Origin: Rhynochetos jubatus
Lineage: Eukaryota; Chordata; Aves; Eurypygiformes; Rhynochetidae
NCBI GenBank assembly: GCA_027574665.1
Contig: CM050651.1
Coordinates: 8,123,501-8,187,500 of the forward strand
DNA: 64,000 nucleotides
Direction of reading: 5' to 3'
Below are positions 1 to 10,875 of the stretch, piece by piece (the first letter of the stretch is position 1; the number at the start of each line of letters is the position of its first letter). The position numbers were made by a program, and so were the translations under genes. The notes beneath the pieces were generated by a model, which worked only from the letters and a program-made list of their open reading frames with translations, ran no database searches and had not been told where the DNA came from.

Positions 1-730
1 ATTTGATAATGGGATAAATAAAATGCAAGGACAATTTGCTTCAGTTTTCTTTATTAAAAAGAAGGGTGAAAAATAGGAAAGAAAGATGGTTTGGTGTACA
101 CAGAGGGTTGAAGCCAAATATAATCTACAGTGTGCTACCAAATCCATGCTTAGCGCCCTGTTTTTTTCAGTGGCATTATGGCACTGAATTATTTATCAAA
201 CAGATTAACAGTACGTACATGTATATTTAATGTAGAAATTATCATCCATTCACAAAGAGGTTTTAAATTAGCACATGGGAGAGGTTCCTTCCTTGGGTGT
301 TTGCACTCCTTCACAGCAGCTGCCCTTCCCCAGCCTGTGAACCCCGTTCTATTTTTGAATATATTTCTCCAGGTTTCGATTCTGTTGGGCAAAAGTCTAA
401 TTGAAATGCTACCGATGCTTCAGGTATACAGGGACTTTGACACCCTCAGTAACAGAAGAGAAATTGGATGGACAGAGATGGGGACTTCCGTGCGCCAAGA
501 GAGGCCATGTAGCATGTATGGGAAGGACCAGGAGTTGGCTGGGCACGTTACCAGTAAGCCTAAAATGGCCTGATCCCACTACCTAAAAGTCTTCAGGGCG
601 AAGATACACTTGTCATATGACATGGTAACTCAAGCAACCAAGCTCTTGCTTAGCCATCCTCCAAAGCAGTGGAGCTTTTCCAAGTTTTCCAGCCTCAACA
701 TCTTCTTGGCTAAATTCTTATTCTATCCCA

Positions 731-802
731 GGGGTCTGCCTCTGGCACACTGTAAAATTACTCTACAGAGAGTAATTTCGTTGAAGTATAGGTGCAGACC
801 CC
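731..802. other. 72-nt two-stem hairpin (pre-miRNA-like or palindromic repeat relic)
   Basis: An outer 9-bp perfect stem pairs 731-739 (GGGGTCTGC) with 794-802 (GCAGACCCC). An inner 10-bp perfect stem pairs 755-764 (AAATTACTCT) with 769-778 (AGAGTAATTT) around the tetraloop ACAG. The sides between the stems are equal, 15 nt each (740-754 and 779-793), and contain further C-G, U-A and G-U pairs, so the whole folds as one hairpin. Size and symmetry fit a microRNA precursor, but also an old palindromic (MITE-like) repeat. Either strand could be the transcribed one. Visible fact: the pairing. Function is inference. Confidence 0.35.
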
Positions 803-1859
803 AAGATATTTTAAAACCCTTGAGATGAAGTCCAAGTATATTTCTTGAGAGTCCTATTGAGACACCCAAAGAAAATATTTGTACCTTTTCCTTCCCTCTC
901 CCTTCCACAAACACGAGTCCACCTTCGAAAATCCCATTGCCTTTTAGTTGGAGGATTGTGTCAAACGTAAGCCACCCTGGCTGAAATAGCTGGCAACACT
1001 GTTCGAAGCATCAGTTGAATTTTTTAGTTTGTTTGCAGTTTGAGTAAGATCAGAAATTTAATTCACTCATTTCCCAAAGCTGATAAATGTCTGTTTTGCT
1101 ATGCCTGCTGGCTACAACTTGATTCTCAGAACCTGGCTTCCTCGTCCACACGACAGAAGAGTTACGGTATTCCTCTTAGGTAGTGAAACAGTCATTTCTT
1201 CACACAGGCTTGGTTTGAGTTATTCTGGGCAGCTCTCAAGGGAGGGTAAAAATAACAATAGCAGAAGATTACCTACAGCTTGCAACACTGTAGCTAGGGA
1301 AAGAATTGCAGAGTTATAACTAAATATTTATAGCAAAACACTTGCTAAAAAGCTCTGTACAGTAAATAATTACCATATTGCTTTGGTCAGGACTTCTCTG
1401 ATGCAAGCCAGGCAGAGCCCATTTCTGTGATGTTTCTGGATGGGAAGAAGCCATTGCATGTACCTCAGTTGCATGCTCCCGAGTGACAGCAAGGAGGATA
1501 CAGCACCCTGGAAACACCTGCCCCATCTCTGATACCACCAACAATGTCTGTAGCAAAGCAAGGCGCAGCCTGATTTTAAAGCTCTAGCAAGTGCTGTTGC
1601 CCAGGACATCCCTCTCCCTCCAAGCACAGGAGCCTGGAGACCCTCTACACAACCTTCCTCAGGTCCAGATCTCCAGAAGCAAACTTTAGCTCACTCTGTT
1701 TGTTCTCATAAAAGGTGCTGCTGAAAAAAAAAACCCCATGAACTCGAGCAGATGTTGGGCTGAGATGTTTGGCGTTCAGTGATCAGTGTGTTCTTCCTTT
1801 TCTATTCTCTTGGAGGACAAATCTGCTTTTAATACTTCAGTGATCCAAAGCAATCTAAG

Positions 1860-2215
1860 CCTGCAAAACTTTCATCAGAGAATCAAAAATTTCCTGGTGC
1901 ATTAAAAATAATGAATTTACCCTGTAGGATTAAATAGTTTAATCCTTTTGTGAGCTATCTCTCTTCCCGCTTTTAAATCAGGGAGGCCTCTTAGCAATCT
2001 AAAAGACTTGAAAGACTTGATTCTCTCTTGCATTAATGCACACACATCACTAATTGTTTAGTTTCCCTTTAATCTATTTAAATGCGTATAGACTTCAAAC
2101 ATATTATTCTATTTCCATTTCAAATTGCATATGAGTCATTCAGCAGAGAGATTTGTTCACTGCTACTTTTGAAATGTTGATACGATGGCCACATTTTACA
2201 GTAGTGTTAGCTGGA
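1860..2215. promoter_or_regulatory. Candidate conserved non-coding element with homeodomain sites
   Basis: This AT-rich, non-repetitive block contains an exact inverted repeat of the bicoid-class site (AGGATTAAA, TAG, TTTAATCCT at 1926-1946), further ATTA/TAAT cores (CATTAATG, CTAATTG, TTAATC) and E-box-like CACCTG near 2231. OTX, PITX, GSC and CRX proteins bind TAATCC. The texture resembles vertebrate developmental enhancers, but conservation was not testable, so this is a hypothesis. Confidence 0.3.
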
Positions 2216-2354
2216 GCTAAATACCTTTTCACCTGAGTGCCAGTGGTGAATACTTCTCACAGGGGAAAACGCTCAAGAAGGGTGTTCTGTTTAGCTTTCT
2301 CTCCTTCTTTTCTCCTTTACATTATTACAGTTAGTTTGAAATTATATTACATTT

Positions 2355-2400
2355 TATTATATTAGATGAAATTCTATTATATTAGATGAAATTATATTAG
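2355..2400. repeat. Short tandem duplication, 20-bp period
   Basis: The unit TATTATATTAGATGAAATTC occurs at 2355-2374 and again, nearly whole, at 2375-2394. A third partial unit (TATTAG) starts at 2395. This is a local replication-slippage type duplication in AT-rich DNA. Confidence 0.8.
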
Positions 2401-4230
2401 AGTCAGATTGAAATTGTTAAACTTGGGTGTTTGTACTTGACACTTGCATTTATTATGCCTGAATAAATGTCTCAAGCCTTATGAAACCATATGCCAGTAT
2501 TCTTATAAGAATTCAAGTTTGTCATTATTTGGCTTATACACAGACCTCAGTAGCTTTGGGTTAAGATCCCAGACCTGTGAATTTAGAGGAGCAGCACTAA
2601 CCTGGCACCTGTGAATGTCAGCAAGTTCAGTAGCTCCGCACGTAATACTTTGCTCTGCTTGCCAACCATTCCCTGGGTTTGTACTGTCCTCACAAACATG
2701 AGCAGGGAATGAAAACAAATGCAGTTGGAACTATTGTGGCAGGGCAGTGGCAGGTAATGATGTCGGGAAAATAGCTCAGGTAAATCTCTATAAGGAAGTA
2801 TTTCAATTTACTTGACTTTGCCTAAATGTCCCTTCACAGTGTCCTCCCAGTAGAAGGGCATGTGCTCCTGACAACATAGGATGGAGAGCATAAGCCAGGA
2901 CTTTGGGCAGGGGGCACATGATGGGCTATCCGTTCTGTCTGAAAGCAACAACAGTGTCAGGATGGGTGTCCAGTCCCCAAAAGCTGAAGCACGTATTCTG
3001 CTTCGACTTCAGTAAAAGTGGATTTCTCAACTTTTCTGTAACAGCTAAAATCTGTAAAGAGATCTTCGGACTTCTTTCTCTTCAAGCTCTACAGAAGATG
3101 GGAAGAAAAGGGACAGATTCATGTTCTGTTGGTTATCTAAACTTGCTACAATTATTTCTTTATGGATAAGTGATCATTTTATATGGAAGAAATAAGTAAG
3201 CAGGGAAGCCTCATTAAGATGTGGCAGGGAAGGCACATCAAGCCAGAAAGAGAAGTTAGCAGGGAAAGAAAATGTGTATAACTACAGATGTGAGGCAGTT
3301 TTTAGCTAAAGATTAAAAGGACAGTGAATATAAAGAAGGCATATAATGGAGACAAAATCTTATGTAATATTCACAAACTTGCTCTGATTGACAGTTTCAT
3401 CTCTTACAAAATCCCAGGCCATATACACAAGGCTATTCGCCTGATGAGAGGTGGGGGATCGGATAAGCTCTCTTTGTGATAGATGGACCCCGGAGCCATT
3501 AAAAGCTGTCCTCAAAATAAAAAGTTTTCATTTTTAAGAGGTTTGGAAATAAAAAGTTATAGGATGAAGTTGCCTTTGAATTTACAATTCACATCAGCAT
3601 AGTGAAACACATCTTAGTGTCCACAGGAGGCAGGACAAATAAAAGACTGTATTTCAACTATCAGTTGCCCCAGGAGCATTTACCTCATTAGTGAGGATGA
3701 TAGCTTGAATTTTTCTCTTGAGAGTTATTGAAAGGAGGTGATTGATATAGCTGGGCAAGTAACAAATAACTTCTATAATTTAACCAATAAACTATGTTTC
3801 AACTCTTAAAAGCTTTGGGCACTGTGGTAAATTTGGTGAGAATTCTCTGTTTTGCCCTGTGAAACAGTGCCGTTAGATTAAATGGTAAGATAAAAATTAA
3901 AATACTGAGGACATCATGTACAGATCCATGTGCCTGCAGTCACCCACGGCACTGCGGGGCATCCTCACAAAGCTCTGCTGGGAGAAGATCAGATGTGCAC
4001 ATCCCAGGCCGAGGTGAGGTTAACCCTGCTCTCTAACAGGAGATGTAGACCCGTGCTACATCCTTGAGAAATATCCATTTCCCACAAAGTAAATGCTCCT
4101 GTAACGCCGTCACAATTGAGCAGAATACATTGCTGAGGCTGTCTGGACACGTCAGAGACCAGAGAGGAAAAAGCAAAAAGCAAACTCCTTTGGTTTTTGA
4201 GGTTTTGTATCATAGAACCAGAATTTTTTG

Positions 4231-5589
4231 AAATTTTATTTTCTTTTTTTCCCCTCTTCTTACCACAGCCAATGCTTTGCCGTTACAGTCAGGGCGAGCC
4301 CTATACATCATCAGATCTGGACAACATCTTTTATACAGATGGAGCAGTTAGACCTTACTTGCGTACTCAAAATCGCAACGGATGGTTGTTTTTATTGGTA
4401 GCTAACAGGAGGTTTTTTCCAAGCTGCTTATAAAGATGGTTGCATGGAAAAAGTATTACAGTGAACAACGCCATGCTATTTATAGAGTGAATCTGCTGAA
4501 ATAGTTCTTTCTGTGATAAAAACTCTTTGTCAAAATTAACTGAATCTACACAACATCTCCTCTGGAAGATGGCACATTTAATCAATTTTGCATGTAGAAA
4601 CAGTAAAATATCATTCAAGGTCACACATCAGCTCAGTGATGCACCTTGGTCTTCAGACTGGGTCTTGTGGCTCTCTTAGGCATTTGCTATTAAAACTGCA
4701 GGGTAAAACGTGCACAAGGAAATTATTTAGCACAAATAAGAGAACGTTTGCAAAACCATCCTTTTGCTGTGGTATGAACTCTAGCATTGGCCTCAATACA
4801 GCCCCCCCATTCAGCAAATTTCAAAGATCATCAGGAGTTACATCCACAGATCAGTTTTGGTCATAAAATCTCAGTATTTTGCTTTCCTGCCATACCCCAG
4901 CTTTTCTGCTGTGACTGCTTCAGCTCCTAATGGAGTCTAAGGAAGAAAATCTGGGCACAAATAGTGTCGATTCAATGAATCTGTAGCCTGCTTGAAGAAC
5001 TCTGCTCTGCCCTAACAGGATTTTATGGGAAACAAAAGAAGAGGGGAAAATGGCTTCTCTGGCAGAATAGAAATCCTCTGGGTTTGCTAACGCCAAACGT
5101 ATCTCAGTGCCACGTGATGATACGTCCCAGTAACACATAAGTGAGCACTGACATCACATTGGTTCCACATTCGGTGAAAAAAAACTCCGTTAAGCACCAT
5201 TAAATCACTGCAATGACCTCCAAATGAAAAGATTGCATGTGGGCGTAAGTGGAGAAAAATCCTGTAACTAGTTTTATTTTGGCAGTGTTAAGCTTGTTTC
5301 AAATGACTTTTAAGTAGAAACACTGGGTAAAAGCAGTTCCTGGGACATCTGGAGTGGGGAGTGCCCAGGGTTGGGCTTAGACACCCCTTTCCGTCTTCAA
5401 GGGTTGGGGGGCTGCCAGGCCCCGAATCAGGTCCCTGCCCAACTCCTAACAGCACCAGGGAGCCTCTGAGGGACTTTGTTCTGGGCAGGGACCTGGCAGA
5501 ATCCAACTTCCAATATTCTTTTTCCTCCCTTCAAATCAGGAAACTGGGAATGGCCATGGGGCTGGAGGCAGGGGGAGAGTACATCTCCA
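4231..5589. other. Non-coding DNA with one exon-like interval and a GC-richer patch
   Basis: Apart from the exon-like interval at 4269-4397, no coding signal is seen. From about 5330 to 5580 the sequence becomes GC-richer with G runs (for example the GGGTTGGGGGG run near 5400), but it has few CpG dinucleotides and no recognisable promoter. It ends at the CR1 tail at 5590. Confidence 0.5.
4269..4397 (+). other. Possible internal exon (43 codons), unproven
   Basis: A strong-looking 3' splice acceptor precedes this interval: a pyrimidine tract at about 4236-4262 followed by TTACCACAG ending at 4268. The downstream frame starting CCA ATG CTT is open and has a diverse, soluble-protein-like composition (for example residues SQGEPYTSSDLDNIFYTDG), unlike the low-complexity frames elsewhere. 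A possible donor is TTG|GTAGCT at 4397/4398, which would make a phase-0 exon of exactly 129 bp. The donor is weak, and the frame stays open to a stop at 4431-4433. I do not recognise the peptide. It could be a cassette or terminal exon, a lncRNA exon or chance. Confidence 0.2.
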
Positions 5590-5687
5590 AATCATAGAAT
5601 CATAGAATGGTTTGGGTTGGAAGGGACATTAAGGAACATCTGGTTCCAACCCCCCTGCCGTGTGCAGGGACACCTTCCACTAGAAAT
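5590..5687 (-). mobile_element. CR1 LINE, 5'-truncated 3' end
   Basis: Read on the minus strand this is the classic avian CR1 3' end: a GTTGGAACCAGATG-like stretch, then CCCTTCCAACCCAAACC, then the tail of repeated ATTCTATG units (on the plus strand, ATCATAGAATCATAGAATGG at 5591-5610). Homology is clear to about 5682 and fades afterwards. Only non-coding 3' sequence remains, with no reverse-transcriptase frame. CR1 is the dominant retroposon of birds, and this copy is the clearest marker of avian origin. Confidence 0.93.
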
Positions 5688-6183
5688 CCTAGATACCCTC
5701 CACTTGGTAGCCTCCTTCTTAAGCACAGTCAGTGGCCCTGAAGATGCCAAGCGCTAACCCCATCATTCCCTCTTGGCAGGAACAGACCCATGATTGCTAA
5801 TAATAGACTGACATTTTAATGTTGAGACTTGCCTGGTGGAAAACAGAGGGGGAAAATGTGTGCGAGCACACTCCTCTGGGTCATCTTTGTGTTTGGCTGG
5901 TTCGAGGCAAGGCTTATGAAATGTCAGAGTCATAAATGAAAGGACAATTACGGGTTGCCTGTATACTATATTTTGACTGGAAAGTCCAGCAATCCTCTCT
6001 TCCCCTGAGTCAACTCACAGGAGAGCCCATTGGATTTCCATCTTGATGAAGCAATACTGTTTTCAAGTAGGAAACATAACAAAACCTTCAAGTATGCTGG
6101 ACATGAAATTGTATTGTATTGTTTGGTTGGAGCAAGGACACATGGCTGAATATAATTTCTGTCTTGGAGTGATTTTTTGTCAG

Positions 6184-6202
6184 TTTTTTTTTTTTTTTTT
6201 TT
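6184..6202. repeat. Homopolymer T19
   Basis: An uninterrupted run of 19 T. It could be the poly(A) tail of an old minus-strand retrocopy, but no retrocopy body or flanking duplication is seen beside it, so it is called as a simple repeat. Confidence 0.9.
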
Positions 6203-7165
6203 AATTCTCTGCATGCTATTTAGCTGCTGAAACCTCAAAGCCAAAAAGCCAATTTTCAGATTTTTCTTGTTTTCCTTTCCTCACACCTCATCAGTTGTAT
6301 GTAGGACTTACGAAGGGCAGGTCTATTTTGCAGTCTAGTAGTTTGACTGCAATTTGTGTCGACGTACCCAGCTATCTTTAAGTTCACTCCCTGGGGTACA
6401 GTAACAGAGCGACACAGCACAAATTTCAAAGCAGGCAAATTGCCTATTTTGAATTCCTATTCTGAATTCCATGTTACCGCATGGAATCAATGGTGTCCAG
6501 TTAGGTTGTTTAAATTTAGGTGGGATACATCTTGGTCAACAGCAATTAGACATCTGGGCTGCAGCATCCCTGTCTCCCGAGACTGGTGCCTGTGTACAGC
6601 AGCAATCCAGCACTAATGGCAGCGATGGGAAGCATGTGTGCAACTGGTAAACCATTTCAAAGGGGAAAGCACATCACAGCTGGGTAATGAACAATTCAGT
6701 GCAGGGTTTACAGTAGTATTAAACATAGGTCTAGTATGGATTCTGCCAAAATTTATGTTAAATCCATGGGAAAAGCGTTATTTTTCACTTGGACAACCCA
6801 GTTTTGGGATATAACTGTGCATTAAATCCTTGCTGGAAGAGAAGCCAGTAATATGAGCCTCAGCATGACCTCTCGTAGCTTAGCTCTTTCTTTTATTCAT
6901 GCTGTTCACCCAGACTGTTGTTTCAAATGTATATGAACTTGGAAAAACTAAGGAAGCCAATGAACAAAGGTAGATGTGTCAAACATCGCTTTGGATCTCC
7001 GAGCAGGGAGTGCCAGCTCTTCCTGTTTCTGTGGGGCCTTCCCACCTTCGGATCTTTCTGCAAGTAAATTACCAAAGCAAACACTTCCAGTTTTCTTTTA
7101 TATTAATCAACATCACTTTTTCTTCTCGGATGATGATTGCTCCTGACTTTCACTGCGTGAAAACT

Positions 7166-7215
7166 AGCGAGCCAAATCCTCTGCTGGAATATGCAGCGGG
7201 AGCATCACTGGGAAA
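7166..7215. repeat. Possible ancient sauropsid interspersed repeat relic
   Basis: The phrase AGCCAAATCCTCTGCTGG followed by a GCAGCGGGAGCATCACTGGG-type stretch resembles an old, very abundant sauropsid repeat whose copies contain 'GCCAAATCCTC..CTGGTGTAAA' followed by a 'GAAGTCAATGG' core. Family identity is from memory and the copy is short and diverged. Confidence 0.3.
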
Positions 7216-9000
7216 TCAGGGGGGGCTCTGTCAGGTATGCTTGCTGGGGCTGGGAGGTCCTTCTCACAGCTTTCCTCGTGTGTCCAACACCTCCACAGCA
7301 CTAAACAGGGCTATTGGGACAGTTACTTTCCCTCTTAAATGGAAAGGCTCAGGGATGGTGTTTCTTGTCATTTTCGTTAATTATGATTTACAGTTACAAG
7401 GACTGATTCAAGCAAGCTGTCAGCACAGGAGGAACAGTGGCAGAGCTCTTCAGTCCTTTCTCCAGGGATATGATGGTATTAATATTATCATCATTTTATT
7501 TTTTTTAATCTATTATAAAATCCATAAAGCATAAAATAAGCCTTTGAAACACCTTCTCCTATACCCTGTCTCTGACAGTAGCTGGTAGCAGTTGCTGAGG
7601 AAAGGGACTAATTATGTACTCTCAGATAGGCAACTGCTCTAACTAACAGGCAATTATTTGCTGGATTTTTGTATTTAAAAATAAGGGATTTAAATAGTAA
7701 ATGCAATACATAATTACCGAGGAAAATAGCGAAATACTCAGGCAAAATGACACATGGCATCTCAGTGGGATAAATCTGTCAGGATTTGGGAAGGAACTTA
7801 TTTATGTATTTGAAGCAGTTTTCATTTTCCATGCTTTTTATTCCCATGCGGCCATCCCAGCCTTTCAGCGTCTTGACTGGTGGTCGTTCACTTTTAATGA
7901 GCTGGTTCATCTGTAGCTCAGAAGTGGTTTTCCATCACTTAGGGACACAGAGAGGGTGTCTTAGCAATCCAGCTGGATAAGTGACTACATTGCTTCTGTT
8001 GACAGCATGCTTCAGAATATTTTTTTTCTTCAGCAAGATGGTGTTTCCCATACTTTCCATCTAACAAACTGGCAGCCAACTGGCTGCTGGCTCCTCAGTA
8101 CTAAGGGACCAACTGCTACTGCTTCTCTTATCTTTTCATGGCTTAGGGGTTGCTGTCAAGAGGGTAGAGGGGTTTTCTCTCCGCCCTCCACCAGTAAATG
8201 AGATAACAGCCAGCAGAGTCAGTATCAACACCTTGATTACAATCAGGCAGGTTATCTGTTGGCTACCATCAGGAACTGTCTTTATTAACAAAGCGCCTTT
8301 AGAGCAGCAGCAGATAGCGTGTGCAGCAGTTCTTCAGAGAAAGAAGCTGCTTTTAGAACGTGCTACTTCAAGATAAACAATACCCAAAGCATTCCAGAAA
8401 TTTGCGATAAGATGTTATGCTGTTAGTCCCTTCCTTACCCCTCCTTGTTTCACTCCTGATGCTTTGTATTTTTTTTAAACCATGGTGTTTTAAAACTATA
8501 AAAAGATATATTTTGTATATTCTGTCCGGATTAAAAATACTAGAGGGATTGGAAGAAAATTACATCAGACTTCAACTTACTTTTGCAAGGCCATTTTTTT
8601 TAATGGATTCAGAAATACCAGGGCAGATCCTCCACTGTGATAGACTAAAACTCTGTAGCTATGACAATTAATATAAGGTGAAAATACACTTTCTGTAAAC
8701 TAGAAGATTATTTGAACAGTGCTATTGTTTGTTCTTCAAAGGATATGTATCAAAATGGGTCTAATACCAATAAGGAAAAAACCCGGTTTATACCAAATAA
8801 AAGCCAGTTTTAGGCAAACTCAGCCAGCTCTTCATTGGCCTCATGTCATCAAAGATGATCTGGTTTCACTAACATGGAACTTCTTCAGTTCTGCTGTTTT
8901 CACAAGTGAGAGTGGCCAATAACCAGGAAAAAAAGAGAGTTCTTACCAAACTGTGGATCTCTTTTTCATAAATAAGCACATTTACTAATTATTCCTTACT

Positions 9001-9560
9001 TTTTGTGCCTGCTCAAAGTTACATCACTCATAGCAGTGGTTAATAAAGCATCACAAAAGTGGAACTACATTATATTAACATTACGGTAGTGTATTGTTGC
9101 TTATATCCTGAAGTGTCGCAGATTTTCAAAGTATACAGTACAGTAGAGGCACTAACCTTCCTGTGCAGTCCATGAGCGAATAAATGTGTTCCAGCACAAT
9201 GTACAGTCCCCATAAATCAGCTCATTATCTCTTAGGCATCAGTATATATAATTGAAATGGAAGTCATGTTTATAACCCCTGCTCACAGAGCATGTGTGTG
9301 GAAATGGGCTCAAATCTGCTGAATAGGTGTTTTGACCTTAGATGACCTTCATTTAATCATTTTTCATACAACATGGAAGGAAATAACCGCGTCACAGAAG
9401 AAATTAATACAATTTTAGTGAGTTATCTGCAATAGTCTCATAAGGTCATTTATGCCATTCAGTAATCACAGTGGATGCCCTTTTCAAGTGTGCTAGTTGA
9501 AAGGTCAATATTGAGGGTTTTTTAGCCTGTTTTTAGAGCTTCACAATGCATTGCTGAGCA
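9001..9560. promoter_or_regulatory. Candidate regulatory block with nuclear-receptor half-sites
   Basis: This AT-rich block is non-repetitive and contains a perfect DR4 (TGACCT, TAGA, TGACCT at 9333-9348). Additional AAGGTCA half-sites lie near 9441-9447 and 9500-9506. TAAT/ATTA cores (CATTTAATCATT, AAATTAATAC) and a CGCGTCA-type site occur between. Clustering of half-sites suggests a binding platform for nuclear receptors, but this was not tested. Confidence 0.3.
9333..9348 (-). promoter_or_regulatory. Perfect DR4 hormone-response-like element
   Basis: TGACCT at 9333-9338 and TGACCT at 9343-9348 are separated by TAGA. On the minus strand this is AGGTCA-N4-AGGTCA, the canonical spacing for thyroid hormone receptor/RXR or LXR/RXR heterodimers. 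The match is exact; occupancy is unknown and chance occurrence in a 64-kb window is possible. Confidence 0.45.
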
Positions 9561-9759
9561 ATATTATATAAAAAAATGTACTTCACTAGGGTGCAGCTTA
9601 ACAGAATATGAGAAATGGAAATTTGTATCAGGAATGTAGCAAAGAACTGAGCATCTCTATGATACAGCCTGCCAGATTATGCATGCAGTACCACATCACA
9701 GGAACAGTGTGGGAAGAATAGAAATGCAGCGGTTGGCAGTGGCTCCTAAGGAAGGCTGT

Positions 9760-10875
9760 CCTCTTGTCTCAGGTTAGCTCGCAATTCATCCGGGAGACAA
9801 AAGACGGCCCTGAGATGAAAGTCAAAACCCACTGCCATCCCCTCGTCTCAGCAGGGGGTGGCCAGCACGGAGGAAGTTGCCAGACAACACCTAAGTGTTG
9901 TATAGCTCCATATTGACCCCAAAGCCTTTTGATATGAGCAAACAGACTTTGATGTGGCAGGGCAGGAGCTGCTCTCCCTTGCTGCAGGGGAGCAGGGGGG
10001 TCCCTCCGGGAGCCGGTGGTCCCTTGGCAGGGTGGGAGAGCGGCACAAGGCAGGCTGGAGGAGGCAGGGCAGGAGCAGGGATGGGTACCCACCACAGGCT
10101 AGGGTGCTGGGGGTGCTGTGAAGGACAGGCCAGCTCCCACCAGGACCTTGCATGCACAACCATTTAATATAGGGATAGGATATTTTAAGGATTTTTTTTC
10201 CCTCTGGAGCCTCAAGCGAAAGCACTGTGAAGGCAGACAGAGGCATGTGTGTGATGGGGAGGGAGGAATTACACCAGCCTCAGGAGAGGGTAGAGCCAGA
10301 ATTTAAAGCCACTTCTGCTACCTCCTGAGAAGCGATTGTAATGTACACAGGTTTGTACTTAACACTCACATTGTTTAATTTTCTCAGTAGGGAAAAGTGC
10401 TGCAAGCCTTTCCAAGGTAAATAAACCATGGCTACTTTGCACTGTGCATGCGTGCCATCCATACCCAAATCCTACGGCCTCTGTCCCCACAGTTTTTTTC
10501 CAATACCTGGCCTTTTCCTTCTGCTCAGCCAATAAAAATCGCTTGCAGCGGCCCCCCCCCCCCCAAGCATTTCCCATTGCAGCTGCTGTAACTTCCCCTA
10601 GCGCAGCTTTGCAATGATGCCCAGTGCCTACCCAGGTCCCTTCCAAAAACACCCACCAGGGTGCTTTCCTCCCCACACCTCCCAGTCCCAGCTACCAATT
10701 GGTGTTTGGGTCTTCCAGTGTCTCAGATAACGCTGCCATCCACTTCAAATATCCCCACTGATGTGGTCACCCTGCCTGTGAGCTGACATGGTCACATCAC
10801 CCCCACCACCCAGTGTCTCCTTCCGAGCCATCAGCTGAAGGACGCCCCCCACTTCCCACGAGCTCCATTTCTCCT
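9760..10875. other. GC-rich, G-run-rich non-coding patch
   Basis: Between about 9940 and 10110 the plus strand is dense in G runs (GCAGGGGAGCAGGGGGG at about 9984-10000, then GGGAG, CAGGGTGGGAG, GGGGGTG), enough to allow G-quadruplex folding. Overlapping open frames on both strands are a by-product of the scarcity of AT-rich stops. A C13 run lies at 10552-10564, and the stretch to 10875 is C-rich. CpG density is low, so this is not a CpG island. No transposon consensus was recognised. Confidence 0.5.
10552..10564. repeat. Homopolymer C13
   Basis: An uninterrupted run of 13 C within a C-rich stretch. Runs of this kind are prone to length error in sequencing and to G-quadruplex formation on the opposite strand. 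Confidence 0.9.

Larger units (their letters stand above)
1..4230. other. Non-coding unique sequence
   Basis: No gene is supported here. Open frames are under about 130 codons, occur on both strands and show no recognisable domain. The sequence is AT-leaning with frequent stops in all frames. Items of note inside are the 72-nt hairpin at 731-802, the inverted homeodomain-type site at 1926-1946 inside a conserved-looking block, and a small 20-bp-period duplication near 2355-2400. A pyrimidine-rich run lies near 2290-2320. Nothing else stands out. Confidence 0.6.
5688..9000. other. Non-coding unique sequence
   Basis: No supported gene. The longest open frame of the window (6974-7534, plus strand, 186 codons) lies here, but it has no recognisable domain, no exon borders and a low-complexity isoleucine-rich end, so it is treated as chance. 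A T19 homopolymer lies at 6184-6202. A possible ancient sauropsid repeat relic lies at 7166-7215. The rest shows nothing notable. Confidence 0.55.

Noticed and set aside
2990..3020. CGACTTCAGTAAAAGTGG resembling the ancient sauropsid repeat core
   Set aside because: Too short and without a mirrored arm or neighbouring matching sequence.
6974..7534. 186-codon open frame, longest in the window
   Set aside because: No domain, no splice context, low-complexity isoleucine-rich end, and overlap with a possible ancient repeat relic; a frame of this length is expected by chance in 64 kb.
10118..10676. Overlapping frames in the GC-rich patch suggesting a gene
   Set aside because: They result from few stop codons in GC-rich DNA; sequences are low complexity and mutually overlapping on both strands.
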